Of a stretch of DNA of 64,000 bases, positions 51,708 to 59,986 are shown piece after piece. Source of the DNA: Microbacterium luticocti DSM 19459 (GTDB lineage: Bacteria > Actinomycetota > Actinomycetes > Actinomycetales > Microbacteriaceae); NCBI RefSeq assembly GCF_000422405.1, contig NZ_KE383825.1, positions 23,927-87,926 of the forward strand, given 5' to 3'. Every line of letters begins with the position of its first letter. The first letter of the stretch is position 1. The position numbers and the translations under genes were made by a program. Below the pieces are notes generated by a model that was not told where the DNA came from, did not search any database, and saw nothing but the letters and a program-made list of their open reading frames with translations.

Positions 51708-52537
51708 CACAGCGCCTCCACGACGTCGGCGAGCAGCCGCGAGATGACCGGTTCGGCGGCCTTCCCGGCCTCGAGCACCTCGTCGTGGCTGAGCGGGGTG
51801 GTCTGGATGCCGGCGGCGAGGTTCGTGATCAGCGAGAGGCCCAGCACGTCCATGCCGGCCTCGCGCGCGGCGATCGCCTCGAGCGCGGTCGACATGCCGA
51901 CGATGTCGCCGCCGATGATGCCGGCCATGCGCACCTCGGCGGGGGTCTCGTAGTGCGGGCCGCGGAACTGGCAGTACACGCCCTCGTCGAGCGTGGGGTC
52001 GATCGTGCGGGCGATCTCGCGCAGGCGCGGCGTGTACAGGTCGGTGAGGTCGACGAACGTGGCGCCTTCGAGCGGGGAGGCCGCGGTGAGGTTGATGTGG
52101 TCGCGGATCAGCACGGGACGCCCGGGCGTGTACGACGGGTTGACGCCGCCGGCGCCGTTGGTGAGCACCATGATCGTCGCGCCCGCGGCGGCGGCGGTGC
52201 GCACCGAATGCACCACCCGGCGCACGCCGTGACCTTCGTAGAAGTGCGTGCGCGCACCGATGACGAGCACCCGCTTTCCGGTGGGGGTCAGGATGCTGCG
52301 CAGTGTGCCGACATGTCCTTCCAAGGCCGGGCGGCTGAAGCCGGTGACCTCGGTGGCGGGGATGGTCGCCACGGTCTGGCCGAGCAGCTCGGCGGCCTTG
52401 CCCCAGCCGCTGCCGAGGGTGAGGGCGATGTCGTGCCGGTCCACACCGGTCAGGCGTGCGAGGTCGGCGGCGGCGGTGCGGGCGATCTCGAACGGGTCGG
52501 CGCCGGGATCGTCGAGCGGGTTGTCGTCGTGACTCAT
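51707..52537 (-). CDS. punA: Purine-nucleoside phosphorylase
   Basis: 276 residues of the trimeric PNP family. Phosphate loop LTLGSGWGKAAE (40-51), GRTHFYEGH-like GARTHFYEGH, purine site FRGPHYETPAEVRM and MSTALEAIAA are present. It cleaves inosine/guanosine and deoxy forms to base and (deoxy)ribose-1-phosphate. ATG 52537 follows TACCGT by 6 nt. Coupling to the mutase next door links nucleoside breakdown to the pentose phosphate pathway; adenosine deaminase at 32468 supplies inosine. Confidence 0.95.
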   Translation of the reverse strand: MSHDDNPLDDPGADPFEIARTAAADLARLTGVDRHDIALTLGSGWGKAAELLGQTVATIPATEVTGFSRPALEGHVGTLRSILTPTGKRVLVIGARTHFYEGHGVRRVVHSVRTAAAAGATIMVLTNGAGGVNPSYTPGRPVLIRDHINLTAASPLEGATFVDLTDLYTPRLREIARTIDPTLDEGVYCQFRGPHYETPAEVRMAGIIGGDIVGMSTALEAIAAREAGMDVLGLSLITNLAAGIQTTPLSHDEVLEAGKAAEPVISRLLADVVEAL

Positions 52538-52543
52538 GCCTTT

Positions 52544-52549
52544 ACGGTA
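52544..52549 (-). promoter_or_regulatory. -10 hexamer for the PNP-mutase operon
   Basis: TACCGT on the minus strand ends 6 nt before ATG 52537. Leaderless type. Confidence 0.45.
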
Positions 52550-52748
52550 GCGCCGCGCCCTGCCGCGCGGCATCCCCGTCCTGATCCGGCCCCGGACGGA
52601 TTCGTCGACGGGGCCGTCGCGATCTCGGTACGCCTTCGCGTCACGCTGGTCGTGTGCGGGAAGACGGGTCGGCGATCGGATTGAGGCGCGCCCGGATTCG
52701 TTCCAGAGCGGCTCGCGCGAGCGGCTCGCTGAGCTGCAGCCGATCTGA

Positions 52749-52754
52749 GACACT
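52749..52754 (+). promoter_or_regulatory. -10-like hexamer for the MNT-domain gene
   Basis: GACACT ends 6 nt before ATG 52761, where no Shine-Dalgarno is seen. Confidence 0.3.
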
Positions 52755-52760
52755 GGGTGC

Positions 52761-53066
52761 ATGGAAACCGCCGTGTTGCTCGACACCGAGGCGATCCGGC
52801 GTGCCTGTGAGCGATACGGCGTGGAACGGCTCCGCGTCTTCGGCTCGGTGCTCACCGACCGATTCGATCCGGAGACGAGTGACGTCGATTTCCTCGTAAC
52901 CTTCCGGCCAGGGCGGGAGAACGTGTTCCACGACTACTTCGATCTGAAGTTCGAGTTGGAGCGGGTCGTTGGCCGGGGAGTCGACCTCGTCGTGGAGCGC
53001 TCGGTGAGGAACCCCTTCTTCAAGGCAGCGGTTTTCGGCAGTGCACAGGATCTCTATGCTGCCTGA
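52761..53066 (+). CDS. MNT-domain nucleotidyltransferase (MntA antitoxin)
   Basis: 101 residues, a minimal nucleotidyltransferase. The GSx(10)DxD-type signature is FGSVLTDRFDPETSDVDFLV (27-46; Gly28-Ser29, Asp41, Asp43), and a C-terminal DLVVERSVRNPFF matches MntA antitoxins, which AMPylate and silence the HEPN RNase HepT. The partner toxin frame starts inside this gene at 53056 but stops after 25 codons, so the antitoxin is now unpaired locally. No function beyond possible cross-neutralisation. Confidence 0.85.
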   Translation: METAVLLDTEAIRRACERYGVERLRVFGSVLTDRFDPETSDVDFLVTFRPGRENVFHDYFDLKFELERVVGRGVDLVVERSVRNPFFKAAVFGSAQDLYAA

Positions 53067-53133
53067 AGCAGGTGCGCACCTTTGGGATGCGGCCGAGGCG
53101 GCCAGACTCGTCCGGATGAAACGCGCGCAGTGA
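53056..53133 (+). pseudogene. Truncated HEPN-domain toxin (HepT remnant)
   Basis: A 25-codon frame, MLPEAGAHLWDAAEAARLV followed by RMKRAQ and TGA. The first 19 residues match the usual HepT/DUF86 opening (M-L-P-x-A-x-x-x-L-W-D-A-x-E-A-A), and the frame overlaps the MNT gene by 11 nt as in intact HepT-MntA operons in inverted order. The roughly 110-residue rest, including the R-x(4-6)-H RNase motif, is missing. The break is at a GC-rich hairpin. Confidence 0.65.
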
Positions 53134-53177
53134 TGCCGCGGCGCGGGCCCGGGCCACTGCGCGATCCGCGCGCGTTT
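53118..53177. repeat. Long inverted repeat at the HepT truncation point
   Basis: AAACGCGCGCAGTG (53119-53132) is matched by CACTGCGCG (53155-53163) and CGCGTTT after a 7-nt insertion. It could be a terminator for the remnant operon or the scar of the deletion. It ends 36 nt before the flavoprotein start. Confidence 0.5.
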
Positions 53178-53212
53178 CGGTGCGACGGGGGTGCCGGGAG
53201 AGAATGGATGCC

Positions 53213-54661
53213 ATGTCGTTGAGCTTCGAGCGCACCCAGTCCGTCGCGGTCCTCGGCGGGGGGCCGGGCGGGTATGAGGCGGCGCTGGCCGCCGCCCAGC
53301 TGGGGGCGGCGGTCACCCTCGTCGAACGGGCCGGCGTCGGCGGGTCGGCCGTGATCACCGACGTGGTGCCGTCCAAGAGCCTCATCGCCACCGCCGACGC
53401 CGCCGTCGCAATCGCGCAGGCATCCGATCTGGGGGTGCAGCTGTTCGCCAAGACCGCAGCGGGCAAGCCGCTCAAGCCCGAGATCGCGATCAACCTCGCG
53501 GCCGTGAACCATCGGCTGTTGTCGCTGGCCCGACAGCAGTCCGACGACATGCGCACGGCACTGCTCGAGGCGGGTGTGCGCATCATCTCGGGCCACGGCC
53601 GGCTCGAGGGCCCGGGCGCCATCGTCGTGTCGACCGCACCGGGCGGCACCGACTTCGACCGCGTCGAAGCCGACACCCTCGTCGTCTCGGTGGGGGCCGC
53701 CCCGCGGGAGCTGCCCAGCGCCCGACCCGACGGCGACCGCATCCTCACGTGGACCCAGCTGTACGACATGAAGGCGCTGCCCGAGCACCTCATCGTGGTC
53801 GGGTCGGGCGTGACCGGCGCCGAGTTCGCCGGCGCCTACATGAACCTCGGCTCCGAGGTGTCGCTGGTCTCCAGCCGTGACCAGGTGCTGCCCGGTGAAG
53901 ACAAGGATGCCGCCGCGGTGCTCGAGAAGGTGTTCACCCGCGGCGGCATGCACGTGCTCGCCAAATCACGGGCCGAGAAGGTCGTCAACACCGGCGACGG
54001 CGTCGAGGTGACCCTCACCGACGGGCGGGTGATCGCCGGCAGCCACTGCCTGATGGCGGTGGGGTCCATCCCCAACACGCAGGGCATCGGCCTCGAGGAG
54101 GCCGGCGTGCAGATGACCGAGTCCGGCCACATCCAGGTGAACCGGGTGGCTCGTACCTCGGTGCCCAACATCTATGCGGCGGGGGACTGCACGACGTTCG
54201 TGCCACTGGCATCCGTCGCCTCGATGCAGGGGCGCACGGCGGTGTTCCACGCGCTCGGTGACGTGGTGATCCCGCTCGAGCGCCGCCGCATCGCGTCGAA
54301 CATCTTCACCGCCCCCGAGATCGCCACCGTCGGCTGGCAGGAGGCCGACATCGACGCGGGGCGTATCGACGGGGTCGCGTACAAGCTGCCGCTGTCGGCG
54401 AATGCGCGCGCGAAGATGATGGGCATCAAAGACGGCTTCGTCAAGATCATCGCCCAGCAGGGCAGCGGCACGGTGATCGGCGGGGTCATCGTGGGCCCGC
54501 GTGCGTCGGAGTTGATCTATCCCGTCGCGATCGCCGTCGAACGGCGCCTGTCGGTCGACCAGCTCTCGCGCGTGTTCGCCGTGTACCCGTCGCTGTCGGG
54601 CATGATCACCGACGTCGCCAACGCGATGCACGTCATCGACCTGCCCGGCGCTGAGTCCTGA
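53213..54661 (+). CDS. NAD(P)H-quinone dehydrogenase, LpdA/Rv3303c type
   Basis: 482 residues of the pyridine nucleotide-disulfide oxidoreductase fold: FAD motif AVLGGGPGGYEAA (12-24), NAD motif VVGSGVTGAEFA, second FAD motif YAAGDCT, C-terminal dimer domain. The redox-active CxxxxC is absent, replaced by GVGGSAVITDVVPSKSL, exactly the feature of mycobacterial LpdA (Rv3303c), which reduces quinones and protects against oxidative stress instead of acting in the pyruvate complex. ATG 53213 has GGAGAG 10 nt upstream; ATG 53204 is an alternative. Confidence 0.9.
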   Translation: MSLSFERTQSVAVLGGGPGGYEAALAAAQLGAAVTLVERAGVGGSAVITDVVPSKSLIATADAAVAIAQASDLGVQLFAKTAAGKPLKPEIAINLAAVNHRLLSLARQQSDDMRTALLEAGVRIISGHGRLEGPGAIVVSTAPGGTDFDRVEADTLVVSVGAAPRELPSARPDGDRILTWTQLYDMKALPEHLIVVGSGVTGAEFAGAYMNLGSEVSLVSSRDQVLPGEDKDAAAVLEKVFTRGGMHVLAKSRAEKVVNTGDGVEVTLTDGRVIAGSHCLMAVGSIPNTQGIGLEEAGVQMTESGHIQVNRVARTSVPNIYAAGDCTTFVPLASVASMQGRTAVFHALGDVVIPLERRRIASNIFTAPEIATVGWQEADIDAGRIDGVAYKLPLSANARAKMMGIKDGFVKIIAQQGSGTVIGGVIVGPRASELIYPVAIAVERRLSVDQLSRVFAVYPSLSGMITDVANAMHVIDLPGAES

Positions 54662-54755
54662 TCCGCGCCGGCCGCGCGGCCAGAATCACGGGTGTGCGCC
54701 GGTGCCGTGACCGGATGCCTCGGGCCCGGACCGTCTGCGGCGGCACCTGCCGATG

Positions 54756-54964
54756 CCCGGGCTCGGGGTGGCACTGCAGATGCTCGGGCTCGGGTGGCGC
54801 TGCCGCTTCCCGGGCTCGGGCTGGCGCTGCCGCTTCCCGGGCTCGGGCTGGCGCTGCCGCTGATGGCGGTGATCACGGCGTGATGGTGCCCGGGGTCGGG
54901 TGGCGCTGCCCCTGATCGCGGCGGTCAGGCGATCCCGGCGATCACGGCGTGACGGTGCCGGGGT
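54756..54964. repeat. Degenerate 27-30-nt tandem repeats after a gene stop
   Basis: About five units of GGGCTCGGGCTGGCGCTGCC type (54756-54910) are followed by a duplicated block: GATCACGGCGTGAYGGTGCC at 54871 and again at 54940, where the second copy contains the stop codon and last codons of the lipoprotein gene. The 280-nt gap 54662-54941 is otherwise empty. Confidence 0.75.
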
Positions 54965-55895
54965 CCACGCGCACCAGGAACGCACCCGGCGCACCCTGAC
55001 TGTCGAGGGTGATCTGGATGCCACGGGTCTGGGTCGTCAGTTCGAGGGTCGCGCTCACCGGGCACTCGATTCCGGTGGTCTCCACCGGTTCGATCGGGGA
55101 GGGCCCGCCGCCCTCGTCGGTGATGGCGGCCAGGGTGACCAGGAGCGTGCTCGCGCCTTGGCACTCCACCTGGACGATGTGGTGGCCGGGCTCCAGTGAG
55201 ACGTCGTCCGACTGCGCGACGGTGATCTGCCCGGGAGGGCCGAACGAGCCGCCGAACTGCATCATCGCGCCCTGCCCGTCACGCAGCTGCGCGTCGTAAT
55301 ACCCCTGCCACGGGTCGGGCCCCGCGGCATCCGCGTCCCCGTCGTCGCCGTCGGTGGACCCGGCGTCGCCGTCGGCTTCGGGATCGTCGTCGGTGCCGGA
55401 TGCGCCATCGTCGCCGATGACCTCGACGAACAGGTAGGTGGTCTCTCCGGTGGCATCCACCCGCACCGCGTCGGTGGGCGCATCGCCCACGCTGACCGTG
55501 TGCGGCGCGAGGTCGCATCGCACCGACACCTGCTGCGAGCGGGCCTCGGGGCCGTGCGTCTCGTAGACGAAGAGGATCGTGCCGCCGCCGTAACAGGCCA
55601 CGCGCAGCCCGTCCACCCGGGTGATGCGGGGAAGGTTCATGGTGACGCCGGCTGCCGGGTCGTCGCCGTGTGCGGAGGCGGGGACGACCAGCAGCGAGGC
55701 GGTTGCGATCACGCCCGGCACATCGCGCCCGCCCTGCTGCTGCACCCACCGCAACGCGTCGGCGATGTCGACGGGCGGGGCGGCTGTGCATCCGGATGCC
55801 ACAAGCCCGGCCGCGGTGACGATCAGGCCCGCGAGGACTGCGCGCGCGGCGCGCGCAGCTCGGCCACGACGGGCGGGGGCGGGGCGACACTGCAC
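54942..55895 (-). CDS. Predicted lipoprotein of unknown function
   Basis: 317 residues. Arg-rich N-terminus, hydrophobic helix and lipobox VASGC (Cys36) predict a membrane-anchored lipoprotein. The exported part shows two similar beta-rich halves, each with a C-(Q/Y)-x-G-x-x-(T/I)-L-(L/F)-V stretch (CYGGGTILFVYE and CQGASTLLVTLA), joined by an acidic Asp/Gly-rich linker (about 165-195, DDDPEADGDAG). No family is recognised; the duplicated halves suggest an internal repeat domain. GTG 55895 follows TAGGGT by 6 nt. Confidence 0.75.
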   Translation of the reverse strand: MQCRPAPARRGRAARAARAVLAGLIVTAAGLVASGCTAAPPVDIADALRWVQQQGGRDVPGVIATASLLVVPASAHGDDPAAGVTMNLPRITRVDGLRVACYGGGTILFVYETHGPEARSQQVSVRCDLAPHTVSVGDAPTDAVRVDATGETTYLFVEVIGDDGASGTDDDPEADGDAGSTDGDDGDADAAGPDPWQGYYDAQLRDGQGAMMQFGGSFGPPGQITVAQSDDVSLEPGHHIVQVECQGASTLLVTLAAITDEGGGPSPIEPVETTGIECPVSATLELTTQTRGIQITLDSQGAPGAFLVRVDPGTVTP

Positions 55896-55901
55896 GGGCC
55901 C

Positions 55902-55907
55902 ACCCTA
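55902..55907 (-). promoter_or_regulatory. -10 hexamer for the lipoprotein gene
   Basis: TAGGGT on the minus strand ends 6 nt before GTG 55895. Leaderless type. Confidence 0.5.
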
Positions 55908-55961
55908 TCGGGATCGGTGCCCGGAGCCGAGAGCCCGGCAGGGACCGAGCCGCGCCCCGCG

Positions 55962-57731
55962 CTACGAGATGGTGAGCAGCTGGTGCCCGGCCGAGACCGT
56001 CGACCCGGGGGCCGCATTGATCGCGCCGATCACGCCGTCCTTGTGCGCCTGGATCGGCTGCTCCATCTTCATGGCCTCGAGCACGACGACCAGATCGCCC
56101 TTGACGACCTGCTGGCCGTCCTCGACCGCGACCTTGACGACGGTGGCCTGCATCGGCGATTTCACGGCGTCGCCCGAGGCGCCCGCCGACGCCGTGGTGG
56201 TGTGCGAGCGCCGCGACGGGGGAGCGACCGCCGGGCGCCGTCCGGCCGCGATCGGGGCGGCGGCGATGCGGTCGGGCAGGCTCACCTCGAGCCGCTTGCC
56301 CGACACCTCGACGACCACGGTGTGGCGCGTCTCGACGGGCTCGGGCTCGGCGATCTCGCCGTCCCACGGCGGGATGTCGTTCACGAACTCGGTCTCGATC
56401 CACCGCGTGTACACGCCGAACACGCCGTCCTCGGCGGTGAACGCCGGGTCGCGCACCACCTTGCGATGGAACGGCAGCACGGTCGGCAGGCCGCCGACCT
56501 CGAACTCGTCGAGCGCGCGCCGCGCCCGCTCCAGCGCCTCGGCGCGGTCACGGCCGCTGACGATGATCTTCGCCAGCAGCGAGTCGAACGAACCGCCCAC
56601 CTCATCGCCGGCGGTCACGCCCGAGTCGAGCCGGATGCCGGGACCGCCGAACGTCTTGAACACCTTGATCGGGCCCGGCTGCGGCAGGAAGTTGCGACCG
56701 GGGTCTTCGCCGTTGATGCGGAACTCGATGGAGTGCCCGACCGGCTCCGGGTCGTCGTAGTCGAGCGTGCCGCCCTCGGCGATGCGGAACTGCTCGCGCA
56801 CCAGGTCGATGCCGGTCACCTCTTCAGAAACGGGATGCTCGACCTGCAGGCGCGTGTTCACCTCGAGGAACGAGACGGTGCCGTCGGCACCGATCAAGAA
56901 CTCGCAGGTGCCGGCTCCCACGTAACCCACCTCGCGCAGGATCGCCTTCGAGGACGAGTACAGCACCTCGCGCTGCGCGTCGGTCAGAAACGGCGCCGGC
57001 GCCTCTTCGACGAGCTTCTGGTTGCGCCGCTGCAGCGAGCAGTCGCGGGTGGAGACCACGACGACCGTGCCCGCGGCATCCGCCAGACACTGGGTTTCGA
57101 CGTGTCGGGGCTTGTCGAGGTATTTCTCGACGAAGCATTCGCCGCGACCGAACGCGGTGACCGCCTCGCGGACGGCCGATTCGAACAGCTCGGGCACCTC
57201 GTCGAGTTCGCGCGCGACCTTGAGTCCGCGGCCGCCGCCGCCGTACGCGGCCTTGATCGCGATCGGCAGCCCGTGTTCGCGGGCGAACGCGACGACCTCG
57301 TCGGCGCCCGAGACGGTGCCCTGGGTGCCGGGGGCGAGCGGGGCGCCGACCTTCTCGGCGACGTGGCGCGCGGTGACCTTGTCGCCGAGGGCTTCGATCG
57401 CCTCGGGCGACGGGCCGATCCAGACAAGGCCCGCGGCGATGACGGCGCGGGCGAAGTCGGCGTTCTCGGCGAGGAAGCCGTACCCCGGGTGCACCGCGTC
57501 GGCGCCGGAGCGCCGCGCGATGGACAGGATCTTGTCGATCGACAGGTACGTCTCGGCGCTCGTCGTGCCGTCGAGGGCATACGCCTCGTCGGCCAGTTTG
57601 ACGTGCAGCGCGTCGCGGTCCTGGTCGGCGTAGATCGCGACAGAGGCCTTGCCGCTGTCGCGCGCTGCGCGGATGACACGTACGGCGATCTCGCCGCGGT
57701 TCGCGATGAGCACCTTGGCGATTTCGGGCAT
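55962..57731 (-). CDS. accA: Acetyl/propionyl-CoA carboxylase alpha subunit (biotin carboxylase-BCCP)
   Basis: 589 residues. Biotin carboxylase N-domain ([18 protein letters not shown]), ATP-grasp ([45 protein letters not shown]) and a C-terminal biotinyl domain with Lys555 in EAMKMEQP. In Actinobacteria this subunit (AccA1-3 type) serves acetyl-, propionyl- and longer acyl-CoA carboxylases with separate beta subunits, none of which is in this window. ATG 57731 is 7 nt after TAGGCT; an in-frame upstream ATG (57782) is antisense to nothing but lacks support. Confidence 0.95.
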   Translation of the reverse strand: MPEIAKVLIANRGEIAVRVIRAARDSGKASVAIYADQDRDALHVKLADEAYALDGTTSAETYLSIDKILSIARRSGADAVHPGYGFLAENADFARAVIAAGLVWIGPSPEAIEALGDKVTARHVAEKVGAPLAPGTQGTVSGADEVVAFAREHGLPIAIKAAYGGGGRGLKVARELDEVPELFESAVREAVTAFGRGECFVEKYLDKPRHVETQCLADAAGTVVVVSTRDCSLQRRNQKLVEEAPAPFLTDAQREVLYSSSKAILREVGYVGAGTCEFLIGADGTVSFLEVNTRLQVEHPVSEEVTGIDLVREQFRIAEGGTLDYDDPEPVGHSIEFRINGEDPGRNFLPQPGPIKVFKTFGGPGIRLDSGVTAGDEVGGSFDSLLAKIIVSGRDRAEALERARRALDEFEVGGLPTVLPFHRKVVRDPAFTAEDGVFGVYTRWIETEFVNDIPPWDGEIAEPEPVETRHTVVVEVSGKRLEVSLPDRIAAAPIAAGRRPAVAPPSRRSHTTTASAGASGDAVKSPMQATVVKVAVEDGQQVVKGDLVVVLEAMKMEQPIQAHKDGVIGAINAAPGSTVSAGHQLLTIS

Positions 57732-57738
57732 GGAGATC

Positions 57739-57744
57739 AGCCTA
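57739..57744 (-). promoter_or_regulatory. -10 hexamer for the carboxylase gene
   Basis: TAGGCT on the minus strand, 7 nt before ATG 57731. The 57745-57809 spacer is unusually A/T-rich for this window. Confidence 0.45.
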
Positions 57745-57809
57745 CCCAGCGGTTTTCGACGGCTTTTGAGTGCACCACACAAGAAACGCGTGGAATGATG
57801 TGCAGGTAT

Positions 57810-58457
57810 CTACGAGGACGTCCACGTATCCGGCCATGCCACGCCCAGCCGGCGCACCAGCCGTCGCAGCGTGGACAGTGACATCCCGACCACCGTCGAC
57901 GGGTCGCCGACGACCTGTTCGATGAACGGCCCGCCCAGGCTGTCGATGGTGAACGCGCCGGCCACATGCAGCGGTTCGCCGGTGGCCACGTAGGCGTCGA
58001 TCTCGTCGTCGGTGACGTCGGCGGCGAAGGTGACGGATGCCTCGGCCACCGCATGCTCTTCGGCCGGAGCGGACCCGGGGCGCAGCCGGATGACGCTGTG
58101 TCCGGAGTGCAGCACGCCGGTGCGTCCCCGCATGTCGTGCCAGCGCGCGGTGGCCGCCTCGGGGGTGTACGGCTTGCCGAGGATCTCGCCGTCGAGCACG
58201 AACATCGAGTCGCCACCGATGACGATGCCGTCGAAGTCGGGTTCGGCCGCGGCCAGGCGCGACGCCACGTCCGCCGCCTTGCGGCGGGCCAGCAGCAGCA
58301 CGTACTCGGCCGGCTGCAGCGTGCGGTCTTCGGCGGATTCGACGGCGGCGATGATCGCCTCTTCGTCGACGTCGGGGGCGAGTGTGACCGGTTCGATGCC
58401 GGCCTGGCGCAGCAGCATGAGGCGGGCGGGGGAGGTGGAGGCCAGGCACACGCGCAT
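57810..58457 (-). CDS. maf: Maf-family nucleoside triphosphate pyrophosphatase
   Basis: 215 residues. LASTSPARLMLLRQAG (5-20) is the substrate-binding signature, with GGDSMFVLDGEILGKP and the catalytic Asp/Glu/Lys set, and STVVGMSLSTLRRL at the end. Maf proteins hydrolyse (modified) dTTP/UTP/CTP to keep nucleotide pools clean and affect septum formation. ATG 58457 is 6 nt after TAGCGT. It lies just upstream of the biotin carboxylase gene on the same strand. Confidence 0.93.
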   Translation of the reverse strand: MRVCLASTSPARLMLLRQAGIEPVTLAPDVDEEAIIAAVESAEDRTLQPAEYVLLLARRKAADVASRLAAAEPDFDGIVIGGDSMFVLDGEILGKPYTPEAATARWHDMRGRTGVLHSGHSVIRLRPGSAPAEEHAVAEASVTFAADVTDDEIDAYVATGEPLHVAGAFTIDSLGGPFIEQVVGDPSTVVGMSLSTLRRLVRRLGVAWPDTWTSS

Positions 58458-58463
58458 GGCTCC

Positions 58464-58469
58464 ACGCTA
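58464..58469 (-). promoter_or_regulatory. -10 hexamer for maf
   Basis: TAGCGT on the minus strand, 6 nt before ATG 58457. Leaderless type. Confidence 0.5.
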
Positions 58470-58477
58470 GCCCGACC

Positions 58478-58615
58478 CGCGTGCAGAACTCCTCCACACC
58501 GGCGCCCGACGGCGCTGGCCCGAGCCGCGTGCAGAACTCCTCCACGTCGGCACCCGACGGCGCCTCAGGGCCCGCACCGGGCCGGCCGGCGCCGATTCTG
58601 GAGGAGTTGTGCACG
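58478..58615. repeat. Second extragenic repeat family: two direct 37-nt copies and an inverted copy
   Basis: CGCGTGCAGAACTCCTCCAC begins 37-nt units at 58478-58514 and 58526-58562. An inverted match, TGGAGGAGTTGTGCACG, lies at 58599-58615, so either unit can form a 16-17-bp stem with it. It occupies the divergent gap between maf and the RNA methyltransferase. Its sequence differs from the 67-nt family, but the two-left-arms/one-right-arm plan is the same. Confidence 0.8.
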
Positions 58616-58623
58616 GGGTGTGA

Positions 58624-58629
58624 CACGAT
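58624..58629 (+). promoter_or_regulatory. -10-like hexamer for the RNA methyltransferase
   Basis: CACGAT ends 6 nt before ATG 58636. Confidence 0.3.
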
Positions 58630-58635
58630 CGAGGG

Positions 58636-59976
58636 ATGCAGCCCGGCGAGATCATCGACCTCGACATCACCTCGGTCGCCCACGGCGGCGTCTTCGTGGG
58701 CCGGTATGAGGGGCGGGTCGTGTTCGTGCCCGACACCCTGCCGGGCGAACGGGTGCGGGTGCGGCTGACCCAGACCGGCGACAAGTCGTTCTGGCGCGGC
58801 GAGACCGTCGAGGTGCTGGATGCCTCGCCCCACCGCCGTGCGCACGTCTGGCGGGCCGCCGACATCGACACTCCGCCCGAGCGGCGGCCGGGCGGCGCCG
58901 ATTTCGGGCACATCGACCTCGACCACCAGCGCACCCTCAAGCTCGAGGTGCTGCACGACGCGCTCACCCGCATCGGCGGGCTCGACCTGCCCACCCGCAT
59001 GCTCACCGTGCCCGGCGACGACGGCCTGCACTGGCGCACCCGGGTGAGCCTGCACGTCGACGACGAGGGACGCATCGGCCCGTACGCCGCCCGCAGCCAC
59101 ACCGTCATCCCGGTCGACGACCTGCCCCTGGCGGTGCCCGCGATCGAACGGGTCGCCGCCACCGTGCACGCCGGCGCGCCCGGCCGGCTCGACCTGGTGC
59201 GGCCCGCCGACGGGCGGGTGCGCATCGTGCCCCGCCCGGCCCGGCCGCGCCCCGATCGGGCACGCCCGTCGTCACGCGGCCGCCGGGGCCGGCCCACCGA
59301 GGCCGAGCGCCGCGCCACCCAGGCGGCCCGGTCGCGTGCCGCACACGCCGCCGAGGCCGCCGCCGAGGTGGTCGTCGAACGTGTCGGCGACCGTGGGTTC
59401 CGGGTGGATGCCGGTGGGTTCTGGCAGGTGCACCGGGCCGCGGCGGCGACGCTGAGCGAGCTGGTGGTGGCATCCCTGCCCGGCGACCCCGACCCCGACG
59501 GGCTGCACCTCGACCTGTACGGCGGTGTCGGTCTGTTCGCCGCCGCTCTGGGGGAGCGGATCGGCCCCGGCGCCCGGGTGATCAGCGTGGAATCGGACGC
59601 CCGGGCCACCGATCACGCCGGCGAGAACCTCGCCGAGTGGGTCGGCGCCCGCGCCGAGACCGCACGCGTGGACCGGTGGCTGCCGCAGCTGCGCGAGACC
59701 GCGTCGCCGCGAGAACGCGAGCGGCTGCGCAGCGGCACCGTCGTGCTCGACCCGCCCCGCTCCGGAGCCGGCGCCGCGGTGGTGCACGAGATCGCCGCGC
59801 TGGGCGTGGCATCCGTTGTCTACGTCGCGTGCGACCCGGTGGCCCTGGCCCGCGACCTGAAGACGTTCCGTGAGGCCGGCTACGAGGCGGCTGAGGTGAC
59901 GGCCGTCGACCTGTTCCCCCAATCGCACCACGTCGAGGCCGTGGCGGCACTGACCCGCGTGTCTGCGTCGCGCTAG
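58636..59976 (+). CDS. RumA/TrmA-family RNA m5U methyltransferase
   Basis: 446 residues. N-terminal TRAM domain (DLDITSVAHGGVFVGRYEGRV, 8-28) for RNA binding; C-terminal SAM domain with DLYGGVGLFAAAL, VVLDPPRSGAG, the nucleophile Cys399 in VYVACDP and DLFPQSHHVE. It forms 5-methyluridine in rRNA or tRNA. The [4Fe-4S] cysteines of RumA/RlmD are absent. A basic Arg/Ala-rich insertion (about 205-245) is unusual and probably binds RNA. Confidence 0.9.
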   Translation: MQPGEIIDLDITSVAHGGVFVGRYEGRVVFVPDTLPGERVRVRLTQTGDKSFWRGETVEVLDASPHRRAHVWRAADIDTPPERRPGGADFGHIDLDHQRTLKLEVLHDALTRIGGLDLPTRMLTVPGDDGLHWRTRVSLHVDDEGRIGPYAARSHTVIPVDDLPLAVPAIERVAATVHAGAPGRLDLVRPADGRVRIVPRPARPRPDRARPSSRGRRGRPTEAERRATQAARSRAAHAAEAAAEVVVERVGDRGFRVDAGGFWQVHRAAAATLSELVVASLPGDPDPDGLHLDLYGGVGLFAAALGERIGPGARVISVESDARATDHAGENLAEWVGARAETARVDRWLPQLRETASPRERERLRSGTVVLDPPRSGAGAAVVHEIAALGVASVVYVACDPVALARDLKTFREAGYEAAEVTAVDLFPQSHHVEAVAALTRVSASR

Positions 59977-59979
59977 CCT
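59974..59979 (+). promoter_or_regulatory. -10 hexamer for the LuxR-type regulator
   Basis: TAGCCT, whose TAG is also the stop of the methyltransferase gene, ends 7 nt before ATG 59987. Leaderless type. Confidence 0.5.
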
Positions 59980-59986
59980 GAGTGCC

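Noticed and set aside
53213..54661. Dihydrolipoamide dehydrogenase of the pyruvate complex
   Set aside because: The redox-active disulfide CxxxxC is missing, and no complex subunits are adjacent; LpdA-type quinone reductase is the better call.
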